Of a DNA stretch of 64,000 nt, positions 30,612 through 40,800 are shown piece by piece (position 1 is the first letter of the stretch; every line of letters begins with the position of its first letter). The position numbers were made by a program, and so were the translations under genes. Origin of the DNA: Rhynchopus euleeides (Eukaryota > Euglenozoa > Diplonemea > Diplonemida > Diplonemidae); NCBI GenBank assembly GCA_963210315.1, contig OY723272.1:558001-622000 (forward strand), read 5' to 3'. The notes under the pieces were generated by a model, which worked only from the letters and a program-made list of their open reading frames with translations, was not told the origin of the DNA and did not search any database.

Positions 30612-30920
30612 TCTGTTACGCAGCTCGGCGTAGTTACTGTCCCTCTCTGTTTGTTACACGCAGCACGGCGTTGTTACTGTCCCTCTCTGTAAGATACACG
30701 CAGCTCGGCGTAGTTACTGTCCCTCTCTGTTTGTTACACGCAGCACGGCGTTGTTACTGCCCCTCTCTGTAAGATACACGCAGCTCGGCGTAGTTACTGT
30801 CCCTCTCTGACCTCAAAATACGCGCAGCTCGGCGTACTCCCTCAGCCCGTAGTTACGCACGGCGTAGTTACTGTCCCTCTCTCTTCAGAACAACCACGCA
30901 GCTCGGCGTACTCTGTCCGC
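30612..30920. repeat. ~40-bp tandem array in the retroelement leader
   Basis: About seven units contain cgcagctcggcgtagttact followed by gtccctctctg. Two unit variants alternate (with ttgttacacgcagcacgg or aagatacacgcagctcgg), so the higher-order period is about 80 bp. It lies just upstream of the gag ATG on the minus strand and is probably untranslated leader or promoter sequence. Confidence 0.75.
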
Positions 30921-30990
30921 TTCTGTCACTCTTGCCCCCCTCTTGATTCTCTCGCCTGCTTGATAGTTTGTTGCGTTGACGCTTCTACAC

Positions 30991-31104
30991 ACAAAACCCT
31001 GAACTGATCACACCCTGAGCCTGATGAAGGGTGGGGTTAGTGTATAGAGCACGTTTGGTTGCAGCTGTGGTGGGGCGCTTTCCGCTCACACGAGTGTGCT
31101 TAAT
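30991..31104. repeat. Split direct repeat, 5' end copy (A1)
   Basis: It is the 5' boundary of the VIPER-like element in coding orientation. It matches 26474-26568 but carries an extra 17 bp (tcacaccctgagcctga). The 24-bp junction core precedes it at 30967-30990. Confidence 0.8.
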
Positions 31105-31164
31105 AAAAAAAACCTGTGCCAGTTTTTTCCTGCCCTTCAAGCCTGGCGTTTGGGTGGAGATCTC

Positions 31165-31480
31165 AACTGGAACGTAGAACCCCACTCTGCACACCGCCCA
31201 CCCAGTCTTGATGAAAGAGGTGTGAAAAGTGGGGCACAGACAGTTTCCAGGTTTGGCTACACCTTGGGCTGTCAGGTCACACCGAACTAAAACCTATCTG
31301 TGCCCCCCCGCTGGATCATGAAGTGACAGCAAAACGAGACAACAAAGTTGCCTTGTTGGAACGCAGACCACACTCGTTGTGTGAACCACTCCCCCCCAAT
31401 CTGAAGCGGTGCAAGTGGGGGTCGCAAGATCCATCTAAAGGCACAGAAAGTTTCCCCAGTTGGCTCCGCCAAAAAAAATC
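31165..31480. repeat. F3 repeats, copies 1 and 2 (conserved double stem-loop)
   Basis: Two diverged copies contain ggaacg(t/c)agacc, an outer stem pairing CCCCACT-type sequence with AGTGGGG, an inner stem, and gtttcc(cc)agttggct downstream. In copy 1 the inner stem is CACACC/GGTGTG; in copy 2 it is ACCACT/AGCGGT. A third copy lies at 51898-52055. Confidence 0.6.
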
Positions 31481-32710
31481 AAAGAAAAGGTTGCACACTT
31501 GCATGAGCATATCAGTGAGAGAGCGCGGTGGTGAAGCAGAAGAGAGGCAAAACACGGGGCCGCCTCCTTCACTCGTTATACAGGCCAGTGCCTGGGGTCG
31601 CAAATAGAAGGTGGTCGTTGTTCCACAATGCCAAATTGCCTCGAGGGAGAGGGGGTGGGGTATAAAACACGACGACTGGATGATTTTTTTGAGTGTATAT
31701 AATTATCGTTTTTCGTTTTGAACTTCTTGGGGACGGGAGTGTGTTGGCTTGGGTGATACGTCGCTGTGTTGAGCACCGACAGCCAAGCCAAGCCAAGCCT
31801 GCGGAGACTATTGTTGTCCCCGATGCTGCCGCCCAACCCTCTCTGGCGGGCACAACGTTGCTGGAAGACATCAGCCCTTGCCCCTCCCAGCAGGTCTTGG
31901 GCCTTGGGTCCGCAGCATGATTTTTTACTTCTTTCGCGAGCGTGCCACCTCCCCTCACCCCGCCCTCCACCCCCCCCCCCCCCGACTCTTTTTGTGTTTG
32001 CACTTTCGTTTTTGATTGCGTTTGAACCGTTCACCATACACACAATACAAACACCCCCACCCCCCATCCCACCCCTCTCTCTCGCCTGACGAGGGGGGTT
32101 GGTGGTGCGCAGGGTGCGGTTGGCAGAACTGAAAAGGCCTGTCACCACGAACGACCTCTTCTTGCGGTTCGGGCATGGTGAAATATTAGGTGCAGGGCTG
32201 GGGTGAGGGGGGGGGGGGGGGAGGCAATAAAGAATTCTTCTTCGGGACACTTCCACACGATAACGAAGAGGAGATCGGAACGCCGTGCGGGAGAGGAACC
32301 GAGAGGTCTGCGATGCTGCAGTAAAACAACTCATGCGTGTGAGGTTTTCATTAGTAAAACCACCCTGTGCAGGCATGTGAGTTTACATGCAGCCCAACCT
32401 TGGGCGGTTTACCGCACTGCCGTGAAGAGGGGGAAAGAGGGTCGCTGGGGCGGCACCTTCGGAGGTTGTAAAAAATCTGACACCAGGCACCGTCTGGAGT
32501 GGGGGTGGGTTCAGCTGTGCCGCGCGTGTCCCTGTGGAACCCGGCACATCGGACCCTTCACACCTTCCCCCCCACCCCCCCGGTCTTCTGGAAGCAAGAA
32601 GGAGCAATGATAAACAATAGGAGTATCGGGGGGGTTACACACAACGCAAGTATAAATAGCCCTTTGCAGAGGAGGCATCACCCACGCAGCACGGCGCGTG
32701 AGAGGTGGGG

Positions 32711-32770
32711 TTTGATCGTCGAGAGGGAATGGAAAAGTAAATCTCCCAGCACCTTCTCGCAATGTTAGTC
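32711..32770. repeat. F1 short dispersed repeat
   Basis: tttgatcgtcgagag, then ggaaaag, then tcccagcaccttctcgca. Other copies are at 48976-49033, 49048-49108 and 50311-50365. The complement contains ctgggaga, a core also present in 5S rRNA genes, but the match is too short to name it. Confidence 0.6.
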
Positions 32771-33260
32771 CTGAGACTCGTGAGAGGGGGGGGTGGGGGC
32801 GGGGGTGTTTCTCGTGAATCGACAGATTCCCCCCTTTGGCTCTTTATCGTCTCTTCTCAGCTTCTTCAGATCTCAGAGTTTCTCCAGTCTTGGACGCAAT
32901 AGCATAGCGTTGCGAGGAGATCTTGTGTTGTGCGCCACACATATCACACTGCGTATGGGTAGGAGGTGCCGGGGAGCTGCACGCGGAGACTCCCCGCCCT
33001 AGCTACCCACCCAAGCATCGCCTGAACAGACCTCACGCAGCAAACACACTACAAAACAAGTTATCATCTTCAGGTTTTGAAACCCACACAGTCGTTCAGG
33101 CTGGTAGCCTCCAGCATGGGCGTGATCACGGGGCGAACAGGCGGGTTCTTGCCGGAGAGAAGCACGGAAGGCAAGCAGAAGGCCAGATCCCATCGATACG
33201 CTGCGAGCGGGTCGGGTTTCATACTGCACTTCTGTAGTCCACTGCAGAGCCTCCGTCATC

Positions 33261-33285
33261 CGCCCCTCCAAAGCCCCCTCTCCAG
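33261..33285 (+). promoter_or_regulatory. Candidate splice acceptor before the coiled-coil ORF
   Basis: The pyrimidine-rich tract ccgcccctcc ... ccccctctccag ends 2 nt before the ATG at 33288. It supports that ATG over the later one at 33378. Confidence 0.4.
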
Positions 33286-33287
33286 CA

Positions 33288-35849
33288 ATGTGCCCCCCAC
33301 CACACAACGGCATGACAGCCGTTGACGTGCACACACACACACACACACACGGGAGGAGAGAGGGATACACGGGCAGGATGTCACAGGCCGACCTCCACGG
33401 GGTCTCCTCCGGTAACACCGGCCCCCAGGCCGGTGGCCAACAGGCCGCCCCCCTGCCCCCCCTCGTTTTCAACGAACCCCGGGAATACACCCTCGGGCCC
33501 CTCCCCCCCCTGTACCGCGCGGCGCATGTCCGCGCCATCCTCCGCCACCTCCAGTGGGAGGCGCATGTCGAGGAGCCGAAGGACGGCGTAGCCGTCATCA
33601 TCGCGGACAGCCCCCCCCCCTCTGGCACCCCCCCCACGTGGTCGGTGCAGGTGAACGGCAAGGCCGTGGCTCTCACGGACACGGCGTTGCTGGAGGAGGA
33701 GAAGCGGCGGCAGGCGGAGGAGCGGAAGAAGGGAGAGGAGCTGGACCGCCTCACGAGGCGGTACGATGGCCTCCAGGCCAGAGTGCGGGAAGAGCGCGAG
33801 GCGGCGGCGAAGGCGGGCCGGGCCGCCAAGTCCAGGACGCACCTGGGGAAGACCGGACGCGGGGGTGGCGCCGCGGCGGCCGCGCAGCAGCACGCGCAGC
33901 AGGCCCGCCAGCGTGTGGAGCGGCTCCAGAAGGACCTGGAGCGTCTGGGCCGCCGCCTCGTGGCCCTCGGCCACGACCCCGCCGCAACCACCGCCGCCGC
34001 CACCGCAGCCGACCCTGGCGCCGGCGCCACGCAGGACGGCGTACCCGCGCTGCAGCAGGAGGTGCAGCGCCTGCACGATCTGCTCAAGGAGCAGCAGAGG
34101 CAGCAGGACCAGCAGCGACAGCGCCTTGAGCAACAACTCGCTACACAACAAGGCCACCAGCAGGCGGCCACGCAAGGGGAGCGCGCCGAAGTGCGGCGAC
34201 TTCAACAGGAGCTTGGGGAGCAGAAGGCAGCCGCGCAGGGGGAGCGCGCCGAGGTACGGCGACTCCAGCAGCAGCTCGGGGAGCAGCAGGCCCGGCAGGA
34301 TGAGCTCCTGCAGCGCCTGGCAGCCCAGCAGCGCCAGCTGGACGACCTCCAGGAGCGTCCCGCCGCGACTCCCCCCCAGCCTGGCACACCGAAGGCTGTG
34401 CGCGAGCTGAAGGCGCAGCTGGAGGGGCAGGGCGTGGAGCACGCCCGAGTGCACGGGGAGCTGCGCGGCCTGCTTGTTGGCCTGCGCAAGGACGCGGAGA
34501 GCGGCCTCGGGGAAGAGCGCCGCAGGGGTGAGGCCCTCGGCGGGAGGGCGGCGACGCTGGAGGCGAGCCTTCGGGCAGTGCGGGAGCAGCTGCAGCAGCA
34601 CACCACCCGCCACGACCAGAGCGAGGAGCACCGCCACGCCCTGCTCGCGGAGGTGCAGGGGGCCCGGGAAGCGATGCTGGGGCTGCAGGGGAGCGTGGGG
34701 GAGGCGCAGCAGGCACTGCCCCAGCTCCAGGCGAAGTCCCTGCAGACGGGCATGAGCGGCCTCCGCAAGGAGTTCAAGTCCTTCAAGGACGAACAGAAGC
34801 GGGTGAGCAGCGCGGGACAGGCGGAGGTCGCCCGCATCACGGCCGCGCTAGGTGAGCAGCAACAGCAAGGGGTGGAGCTGCTGTCGCGGTTGGCCGCCGT
34901 CGCCGAGGAGGGGCGCCTCAGCCAAGCCCAGGCGGACGCGCGCCTGACAGCCGCCCTCGCCGACGTGCAGGCGACAGCGCAGGCGACTGCGGACGGCCTG
35001 CGGGCTGCGAGCGAGCAGCAGCTGGGCGAGCTCCGGGAGGAGCTGGGCAGGCAGCGCGTGGGCAATGACGCCCAGCAGGCAATGGTGGCAGACGGGCGGC
35101 GGCAGCTGGAGGGGATGCGCGCCGAGCTCGCTGAATCACAGCGGGCAGTCGCGGAGGAGACGAGGGCGCACCTCGCCGAGCTCCACCACCACTACCATGC
35201 CCAGCCCGCCCGGGGGAGGCCAGGTGAGCAGCGCAGGAGCCGGTGCCGCTCCCCGCGGCGGGCCCGCAACCGCGAGGGCAGGGACACCTCCAGGGAACGG
35301 GAGAGGGCCTCGGCGACCCTGCAAGAGGTCATCCGCGAGGATGTGCAGGTGAGGGAGGCGCTGCGCCATGCTACGGCAACGGCAGCAACAACAACAGCAA
35401 CAACGGCGCCACCCCCCCCAGTGGCGGCAACAGCGGAGCCGGCCCAGACCAAAACGGCAATCGCGCCACCACCGGCAGGGGCTGACCAACCTGCCCCCAC
35501 AGCCAACGCTGACCTCGAACCCCCCGCGTCTGATAGCAACAACAACACCACCACCGCCACCTCCGCAGCGCCCGCAGCCGCCCCTGCGCCCGGGGATACA
35601 CCCGTGCCCGCACCGCAGCAGCAGCAGCCTGACCCTGGATGCGGAGGCGAAGGGCAGCCCCCGGCGTCCGAGCAGCTACCCCCCCCTCAGCAACCCGCGC
35701 CCGGGAACAAAGGGGCCGAGGCCGGACAAGGGGACGCGGCAGCTGATCAGGACGTCACCGACACACCCCGAGTGGCGGGAAAGGGCGCGGGCAAGAACGG
35801 CAAGGCACCCCTACTGTGGAGGGGGGCTAAGCGCTACACCCCCTACTAG
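33288..35849 (+). CDS. Long coiled-coil protein, unknown function
   Basis: This frame has 853 codons, ATG at 33288 (alternative ATG 33378, after a CA dinucleotide run that encodes alternating Thr-His). The first ~120 residues are Pro-rich; about 130-620 is a continuous Glu/Gln/Arg/Ala/Leu-rich coiled coil that includes a tandem 20-residue repeat (QGERAEVRRLQQ, about 285-330). An Arg/Ser-rich segment follows (RSRCRSPRRARNREGR), then a low-complexity Pro/Ala/Thr tail ending in a basic GKNGKAPLLWRGAKRYTPY. It lies 210 bp upstream of LINE A in the same orientation, so it could be an extra ORF of that element. It could instead be an independent host gene. No enzymatic motif was seen. Confidence 0.6.
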   Translation: MCPPPHNGMTAVDVHTHTHTHGRREGYTGRMSQADLHGVSSGNTGPQAGGQQAAPLPPLVFNEPREYTLGPLPPLYRAAHVRAILRHLQWEAHVEEPKDGVAVIIADSPPPSGTPPTWSVQVNGKAVALTDTALLEEEKRRQAEERKKGEELDRLTRRYDGLQARVREEREAAAKAGRAAKSRTHLGKTGRGGGAAAAAQQHAQQARQRVERLQKDLERLGRRLVALGHDPAATTAAATAADPGAGATQDGVPALQQEVQRLHDLLKEQQRQQDQQRQRLEQQLATQQGHQQAATQGERAEVRRLQQELGEQKAAAQGERAEVRRLQQQLGEQQARQDELLQRLAAQQRQLDDLQERPAATPPQPGTPKAVRELKAQLEGQGVEHARVHGELRGLLVGLRKDAESGLGEERRRGEALGGRAATLEASLRAVREQLQQHTTRHDQSEEHRHALLAEVQGAREAMLGLQGSVGEAQQALPQLQAKSLQTGMSGLRKEFKSFKDEQKRVSSAGQAEVARITAALGEQQQQGVELLSRLAAVAEEGRLSQAQADARLTAALADVQATAQATADGLRAASEQQLGELREELGRQRVGNDAQQAMVADGRRQLEGMRAELAESQRAVAEETRAHLAELHHHYHAQPARGRPGEQRRSRCRSPRRARNREGRDTSRERERASATLQEVIREDVQVREALRHATATAATTTATTAPPPPVAATAEPAQTKTAIAPPPAGADQPAPTANADLEPPASDSNNNTTTATSAAPAAAPAPGDTPVPAPQQQQPDPGCGGEGQPPASEQLPPPQQPAPGNKGAEAGQGDAAADQDVTDTPRVAGKGAGKNGKAPLLWRGAKRYTPY

Positions 35850-36058
35850 GGGGTGAGGCGCCCCCTCAAGGGGGGACCCGGCCTACACCCTAAGGCTTCC
35901 GGTTCCCCCGGCGGGGGCGCCGACCAGGGGATAGGGGGAGCGCCCGTGGCGCAGCACCCTCTCGCCGCCGGCGAACCCTCCCCACAACCCCCCCATAGAG
36001 AACCAAAACCTCCTGGCACCTCGCACCAGGGGAACACAACTGACACATCACACACACA
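35850..36058. other. Inter-ORF segment with GC hairpins
   Basis: It contains gcgccccctcaaggggggac, a strong hairpin just after the coiled-coil ORF, and a CA repeat directly before the next ATG. No gene. Confidence 0.4.
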
Positions 36059-37825
36059 ATGTCCCACGCTGCCTCTGTCCCCCTGCACCCCTCCACGACG
36101 GGGTTCCCTGGGGAGGCGTCGGCTAAGCCGGCGCCGAGCGAAGCTGCAGGGAGGAAGCAGCGATGGGTGTTGCGGGAGAAGGAGTGGAGTGCCGACGTCA
36201 GGCACTCAACAGACGAGCTGGCCGCCAAGGGCGGCATTATGCTGTGCGCCAAAGGCGACGCACAGCGCCTGATCGCGAGGTGCAGGGAGCACCCGCCGCC
36301 GGGACCGGCGGCAATCCTGACCGTCGAGGCGACGGAGGGGGGGAAGGGGCGCAGCCGTGTCCTCTCCCTCCTGGTCGAGCGCGACGGCGAGACCCGGGGG
36401 CTGCGGCGGCACCTGCTGCAGCTCCACAGTGACCCCGTACACTACGGGGCTAGCAGCAGCCCGGGCCTGAAAGCCCCCAAGGGCACCCGGGAGTGGGTGG
36501 TGATGGAAGCACCGCCAGCCACCCCCCTCACACACACACACATCCGCACCTGGCTGCGGGCCCACGGCGCGGAGCCGGACGCGGTCATCGCGATGACCGG
36601 CACCACCTGGGCCCGCCGCTTCAAGGTGGGTGTGGACAGTCGACAGGTCAAGGACCTGCTGCGTGCGAGCGGCGAGAGCGACATCTTCTGCCGCCCCCAT
36701 TTCCACACCACCACACACCCCGACACAGTCGTGCGCCTGCCGCTCGACGCCACCATCCAGCAGGCACAGGAGAAGGCGGGCCGGCTGAGCGGAAGGGTCG
36801 TCCTGGTGAAGGGCGGCCTCGGCATCGCAGTGCCGAACACCGCCGGGCACTGTGCCACGGCAGCAGTCGTCGGTGACGAAGCTGCAACCCCCCTGCAGGG
36901 GAAATATGTACTGGAAGGGCTGCCCACACAGTACACCGCCCGCTGCACCAGGGACCTGCTAGAGGAAATAGGCTGGCAGGCCCACATCCTGGCGTCAGCC
37001 AGGGAACCGAACGGGCGAGCAGTGCTGCTGCGCGCCCCCACCGCCCCCCAAAAACTCGGCGCGTACTGCGTCGACAGCAACACCTACCTGGTGTTGCGGC
37101 GGTACCGCGAGCCCGAGGACCTGGGGCTCTTCCCCCGCCGACGGAGGGCAAAGCGCACCAAGCCCCCGCCGAAGCCGACCCCACCTCCCGCAGCCCCGGA
37201 GCAGCCGCAGGGAGTGCCGGGGAGTGAGCTGGCGAACAAGGCGACAAAGAAGACGAAGAGCAACAAGAGCAAAAAGAAGAAGTCCAAAATCGACGCTGAG
37301 ATGAAGGACAGCGCCCCAACGCCCCACGCCACCACGACCACCGACCCCGCCGCCGCCGCCACCGCCGCCGCAGCAGCCACCGCCACCGCCAACCTCGCCA
37401 GGGTGCAAGCCCTCCTCGAGCAGGCAGAGCGGCGTGCCGCCGAGGCAGAGCGGCGGGCCACCGCGGCAGAGGAGCGGGCCGTGGACCAGGAGAGCCAGTT
37501 CACGGCCGCCCTGCGAGCGATGCAGGCTCGCCTGCAGCACCTGGAGGCGGCAACGAAGCCGCAATCTAAGCCGAAGAAGCAGACCAAGCCGGGCTCCAAC
37601 CCCCTTCCTCGAAAGGCCGACCCGGCCTCCACCACCCCAGACCGGGGGACCAAGGGCCCACCCCCGAAGTCCGCCTCCCCGAAGCCCCGGACACGCACGG
37701 GGCTGACTCCTAAGAAGAAAAGCCGGACACTCACCCCGACTCGGACTACAACCCTCCGCACGAAGCACATGGCCCCGGCGGAGCCGGTGCAGAAACGCCT
37801 GTGTGAAGAGCCCCTCTTCAACTGA
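36059..37825 (+). CDS. LINE A ORF1, basic RNA-binding-type protein
   Basis: This frame has 588 codons from an ATG at 36059 to TGA at 37823-37825. Residues about 35-350 look like globular alpha/beta sequence and may contain RRM-like folds (WVVMEAPP ... THTHIRTWLRAHG; GRVVLVKGGLGIAVP). From about 355 it is Lys/Pro-rich (RRRRAKRTKPPPKP; KKTKSNKSKKKKSK), then an Ala-rich coiled coil (about 450-500, QAERRAAEAERRATAAEERA) and a basic tail. This is typical of LINE ORF1 proteins that coat element RNA, but the assignment rests on position and composition. The frame reopens immediately after the TGA into ORF2, so a readthrough fusion is possible. Confidence 0.7.
   Translation: MSHAASVPLHPSTTGFPGEASAKPAPSEAAGRKQRWVLREKEWSADVRHSTDELAAKGGIMLCAKGDAQRLIARCREHPPPGPAAILTVEATEGGKGRSRVLSLLVERDGETRGLRRHLLQLHSDPVHYGASSSPGLKAPKGTREWVVMEAPPATPLTHTHIRTWLRAHGAEPDAVIAMTGTTWARRFKVGVDSRQVKDLLRASGESDIFCRPHFHTTTHPDTVVRLPLDATIQQAQEKAGRLSGRVVLVKGGLGIAVPNTAGHCATAAVVGDEAATPLQGKYVLEGLPTQYTARCTRDLLEEIGWQAHILASAREPNGRAVLLRAPTAPQKLGAYCVDSNTYLVLRRYREPEDLGLFPRRRRAKRTKPPPKPTPPPAAPEQPQGVPGSELANKATKKTKSNKSKKKKSKIDAEMKDSAPTPHATTTTDPAAAATAAAAATATANLARVQALLEQAERRAAEAERRATAAEERAVDQESQFTAALRAMQARLQHLEAATKPQSKPKKQTKPGSNPLPRKADPASTTPDRGTKGPPPKSASPKPRTRTGLTPKKKSRTLTPTRTTTLRTKHMAPAEPVQKRLCEEPLFN
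37823..37825 (+). promoter_or_regulatory. Candidate readthrough TGA, LINE A ORF1-ORF2
   Basis: The context is AAC TGA CGG. The downstream same-frame sequence is open for about 1,320 codons and has no ATG before the endonuclease domain starts. TGA followed by C is a leaky context in many eukaryotes. Confidence 0.5.
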
Positions 37826-40800
37826 CGGGGAAGCCCGCCATCCCCAAACCGACCGCGCCACATCTTCGAGACCAAGCGAGACCTTCTCCTCCGGGCGGGT
37901 GACATCGAGCAGAACCCTGGTCCGGCACAGCACCTCAAGTGCCTGACCTGGAACTGCAACGGTCTCACCGAGGCGAAAAAAGCGGAACTACAGCACCACC
38001 TCGCAACCCAACGGTACGACGTCGTGCATCTGCAAGAGCTCCGAGCAGCACAGGGGGGAGACCCCAAGTTCCCGGGCTACTCCACATTTCTCCGACGCCG
38101 CACCCAGAAGCGCTGTAAAGGGACGCTCACCTCCGGAGGCGGGATCGCAACGCTAGTGCGGGAGGACCTACACGCGACTCTCATTGCCACCGCACCAGAC
38201 GCTAGTGTAACAGAGACCCTCACAGTGCGAGTCACGGGACCGGAAAGCGCCGTCACGTTCACCAATGTGTACCGCCCCTCGGGAGTCGGCACTAGCAACG
38301 ACCCACGCCACGATGACTTCTCTACATCCCTGCTACCACACACGCCGGAGTCCGTCATAGCTGGCGACTTCAACATCCACAACCGTGCCTGGGATAAACA
38401 TGCGCGCTGTGACAACAAGGGAACTGATCTGTACCACTGGTCCCTCCTCAACGGCATGTCACTGTGCAACGACCCCGACCACCCCACACGCATGCGCCGC
38501 GACTCCAAGTCCTCGCCGGACATCGTCTTCGCCCACTACGAGTTGGGGGAGGTCACCTGGAATACCCTGGACCAGTGGCAATCAGACCACTTCGCCATCC
38601 AATACACCGTCCCTTTTGAACGAACGCCAGCAGCTGCGACACACCCGGCAGCCAAGGCCCGTCAACTGTGGAACTGGGCAGCAGCGGACTGGCCCGCCTT
38701 CACCGAGGAGCTCGAACGGCTATCACGCAAAGTGACGAAGTGGTGTGACCCGAAGGAGTCCTTCCACAAGTGGCTTGGACTGGTGCGAACGGTCGCAGCC
38801 AAGCACATCCCGACGAAGCGTAGCTCACGCCCCCGCAAGAGGTGGTTCACGAGCAAGGTGAAACGCGCGGTACGGGCGCGGAACGAAGAATCACGCAGAC
38901 ACGCCCAGACTACACACCTGTCCCAGGACGACTACGACAAACTGGACAAGCTGACCACCGACGCCACCAACGCCGTCCTCGAAGCAAAACGCACAACTTG
39001 GGAAACCAGGTGCCAGGCTGCGAGCACCAGCAGCGACCTCGGCGCCACCTTCCGGCTTGTGCGAGAACTCGACGGCCGCAAACTTCAACAGGCCGCCTTC
39101 CCGCTTGTCGACGGAGGGGTCCCGGTGACCGACCCCAAAGCTAAGGCGGACCTCCTCTGCAGCCACTACGCCAAGATCAGTGAAGGGAACGACCAACAGT
39201 CACAATCGGTACCCACCCCGCAACATGCGAATGGCCAGACACCCCCCGAGCTCTCAGCTGCCGAAGACGACTTCTCCAAAGAGGAGCTGAGCGCAGCCCT
39301 GTCCGAACTGCAGGAGCGAAAATCCCCAGGGCCTGACGACCTCAACAACGAACTGCTGATGCACCTCGGCCCCCAAGCGCGGCAGGGACTCCTGCACGTG
39401 CTCAACCTGTCGTGGAACAGCGGCATCCTCCCCGACGCATGGACGCGAGCAGTCATCGTCCCGATCCTGAAACCGGGGAAGCCAGCGACGGCAGCATCCT
39501 CGTACCGACCAATTGCGCTCACCAGCACAGCATGCAAGGTACTGGAAAAAATGGTGAAGAGGCGCATGGAGCAGCTCATGCTTGACGACGCATACCCGCA
39601 AGTCGAGGGGCACTGCCCGAACCAAGCGGGATTCCAGCGACTGAGATCGACAACCGACCAGCTAGCCTACATCACCCAAACAGCGACGGACGCCCTCTCC
39701 TCCGGGAAGGCAGCTGTCACCCTGTACTTCGACCTCGAGAAAGCCTTCGACAAGGTCAGCAAGCTCGCAGTCATCAACAGCGTCAGACGAAAGGGCTTCC
39801 CCCCGAAGTTCACCCGATGGCTGCACAACTACCTCAGCAACCGCCGGGCCGCCGCACAGGTGCACGGGGTGAGAAGCGACTACTACGACTTCAACAACGG
39901 TGTCCCACAAGGAACAGTGCTCTCGCCCCTGCTCTTCAACTGCGTGATGGATGACGTATCTCGAGCCATCACCGCCTCCCCGGACGTCCACCCTGCGGTG
40001 TTCGCAGATGACATTGCAGTACTCGTCGTCGGGGACACCTACACCGACGCCCTAAGCACCGCACAGGGCGTCATATCAGCACTCGCCGCCGAAGTCCCAC
40101 TCCACGGGCTGCAGCTCTCCCCCAGCAAGTGCTGCTACACGCTGATGGGAACGACGCCTGAAGCACTGGGCGAGCACAAGCGCATGGAGCTCCCAGACGG
40201 CACCCCCCTCCAGCACGACTCCACAGCAAAATACCTCGGGGTTTACATCGATGCCTGCTACACGATGTCGGACCACGTCGACCACGTCGTGACCACCTGT
40301 ATGCGACGCCTGAGCATACTGCGTATGTTGGCAGGCACCGACTGGGGCTCAAGTGGAGACACGCTGCGCCAGGCCTACCTGACGTATGTCTACCCCATCC
40401 TGATGTACGCCGCAAGCGTTTACACCCCTGGCCTGACCGCGAGGAACCTCAAACGCCTGCAAGATGTCCACCGCACCGCAGCCCTGATTATCACAGGCTG
40501 CATGAAGAACACCAGCACGGCGAAGCTCCTCTGGGAATCACACCTACGAGACCTCGACCTCGACTTCAAGGTTGCGGTGTGCACAGACCACGAACGCTTC
40601 CGCCGCGTGCCCCACTCCCCAGGATACCGGGCGCAACTAAATACCGGGAACACGGGAGGCAGCTGGCTACATCAGGCACGGAGTCTGGTGAAATCCTCGA
40701 AGGTCGACGGGCGCACCCCCCTGCTGGCCCCCCTGCATGCAGCACACCCCATCCCCCCCTGGGAATGGAACCTGGTGCTGCCACGAGTGCACATCCTGGC

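Larger units (their letters stand above)
26398..31104 (-). mobile_element. Complete VIPER/PAT-like tyrosine-recombinase retrotransposon
   Basis: The element reads on the minus strand: leader with tandem repeats, gag (30607-29537), recombinase (about 29536-28517), RT/RNase H (about 28520-26682). It is bounded by split direct repeats. The 5' end repeat (31104-30991) recurs at the 3' side (26568-26474) sandwiched between two copies of a second repeat (26644-26569 and 26473-26398), the A1-ORFs-B1-A2-B2 plan known for PAT, Ngaro and VIPER elements. A 24-bp core, ttgttgcgttgacgcttcta plus cac, is at all three junctions, as expected for circle junctions. All catalytic motifs are intact, so it may be recently active. 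The gag-YR-RT order matches VIPER/DIRS rather than Ngaro. Confidence 0.88.
31105..33287. other. Repeat-bearing spacer
   Basis: No gene was recognised. It contains two copies of the F3 stem-loop repeat (31165-31260 and 31330-31480), one F2 copy (31531-31590), one F1 copy (32711-32770), and G/C-tracts near 31973-31983 and 32209-32222. Frames up to 266 codons here cross these tracts and lack protein character. Confidence 0.45.

Noticed and set aside
30612..30920. CRISPR-like appearance of the 40-bp array
   Set aside because: Units are contiguous without unique spacers, in a eukaryotic retroelement leader.
31576..32376. 266-codon minus-strand frame
   Set aside because: It crosses two G-tracts and a repeat, and reads as low-complexity.
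33381..34637. Long antisense frames (390 and 418 codons) opposite the coiled-coil ORF
   Set aside because: These are shadows of the Glu/Gln/Arg/Ala-rich codons on the plus strand and give Leu/Cys/Arg repeats typical of such mirrors.
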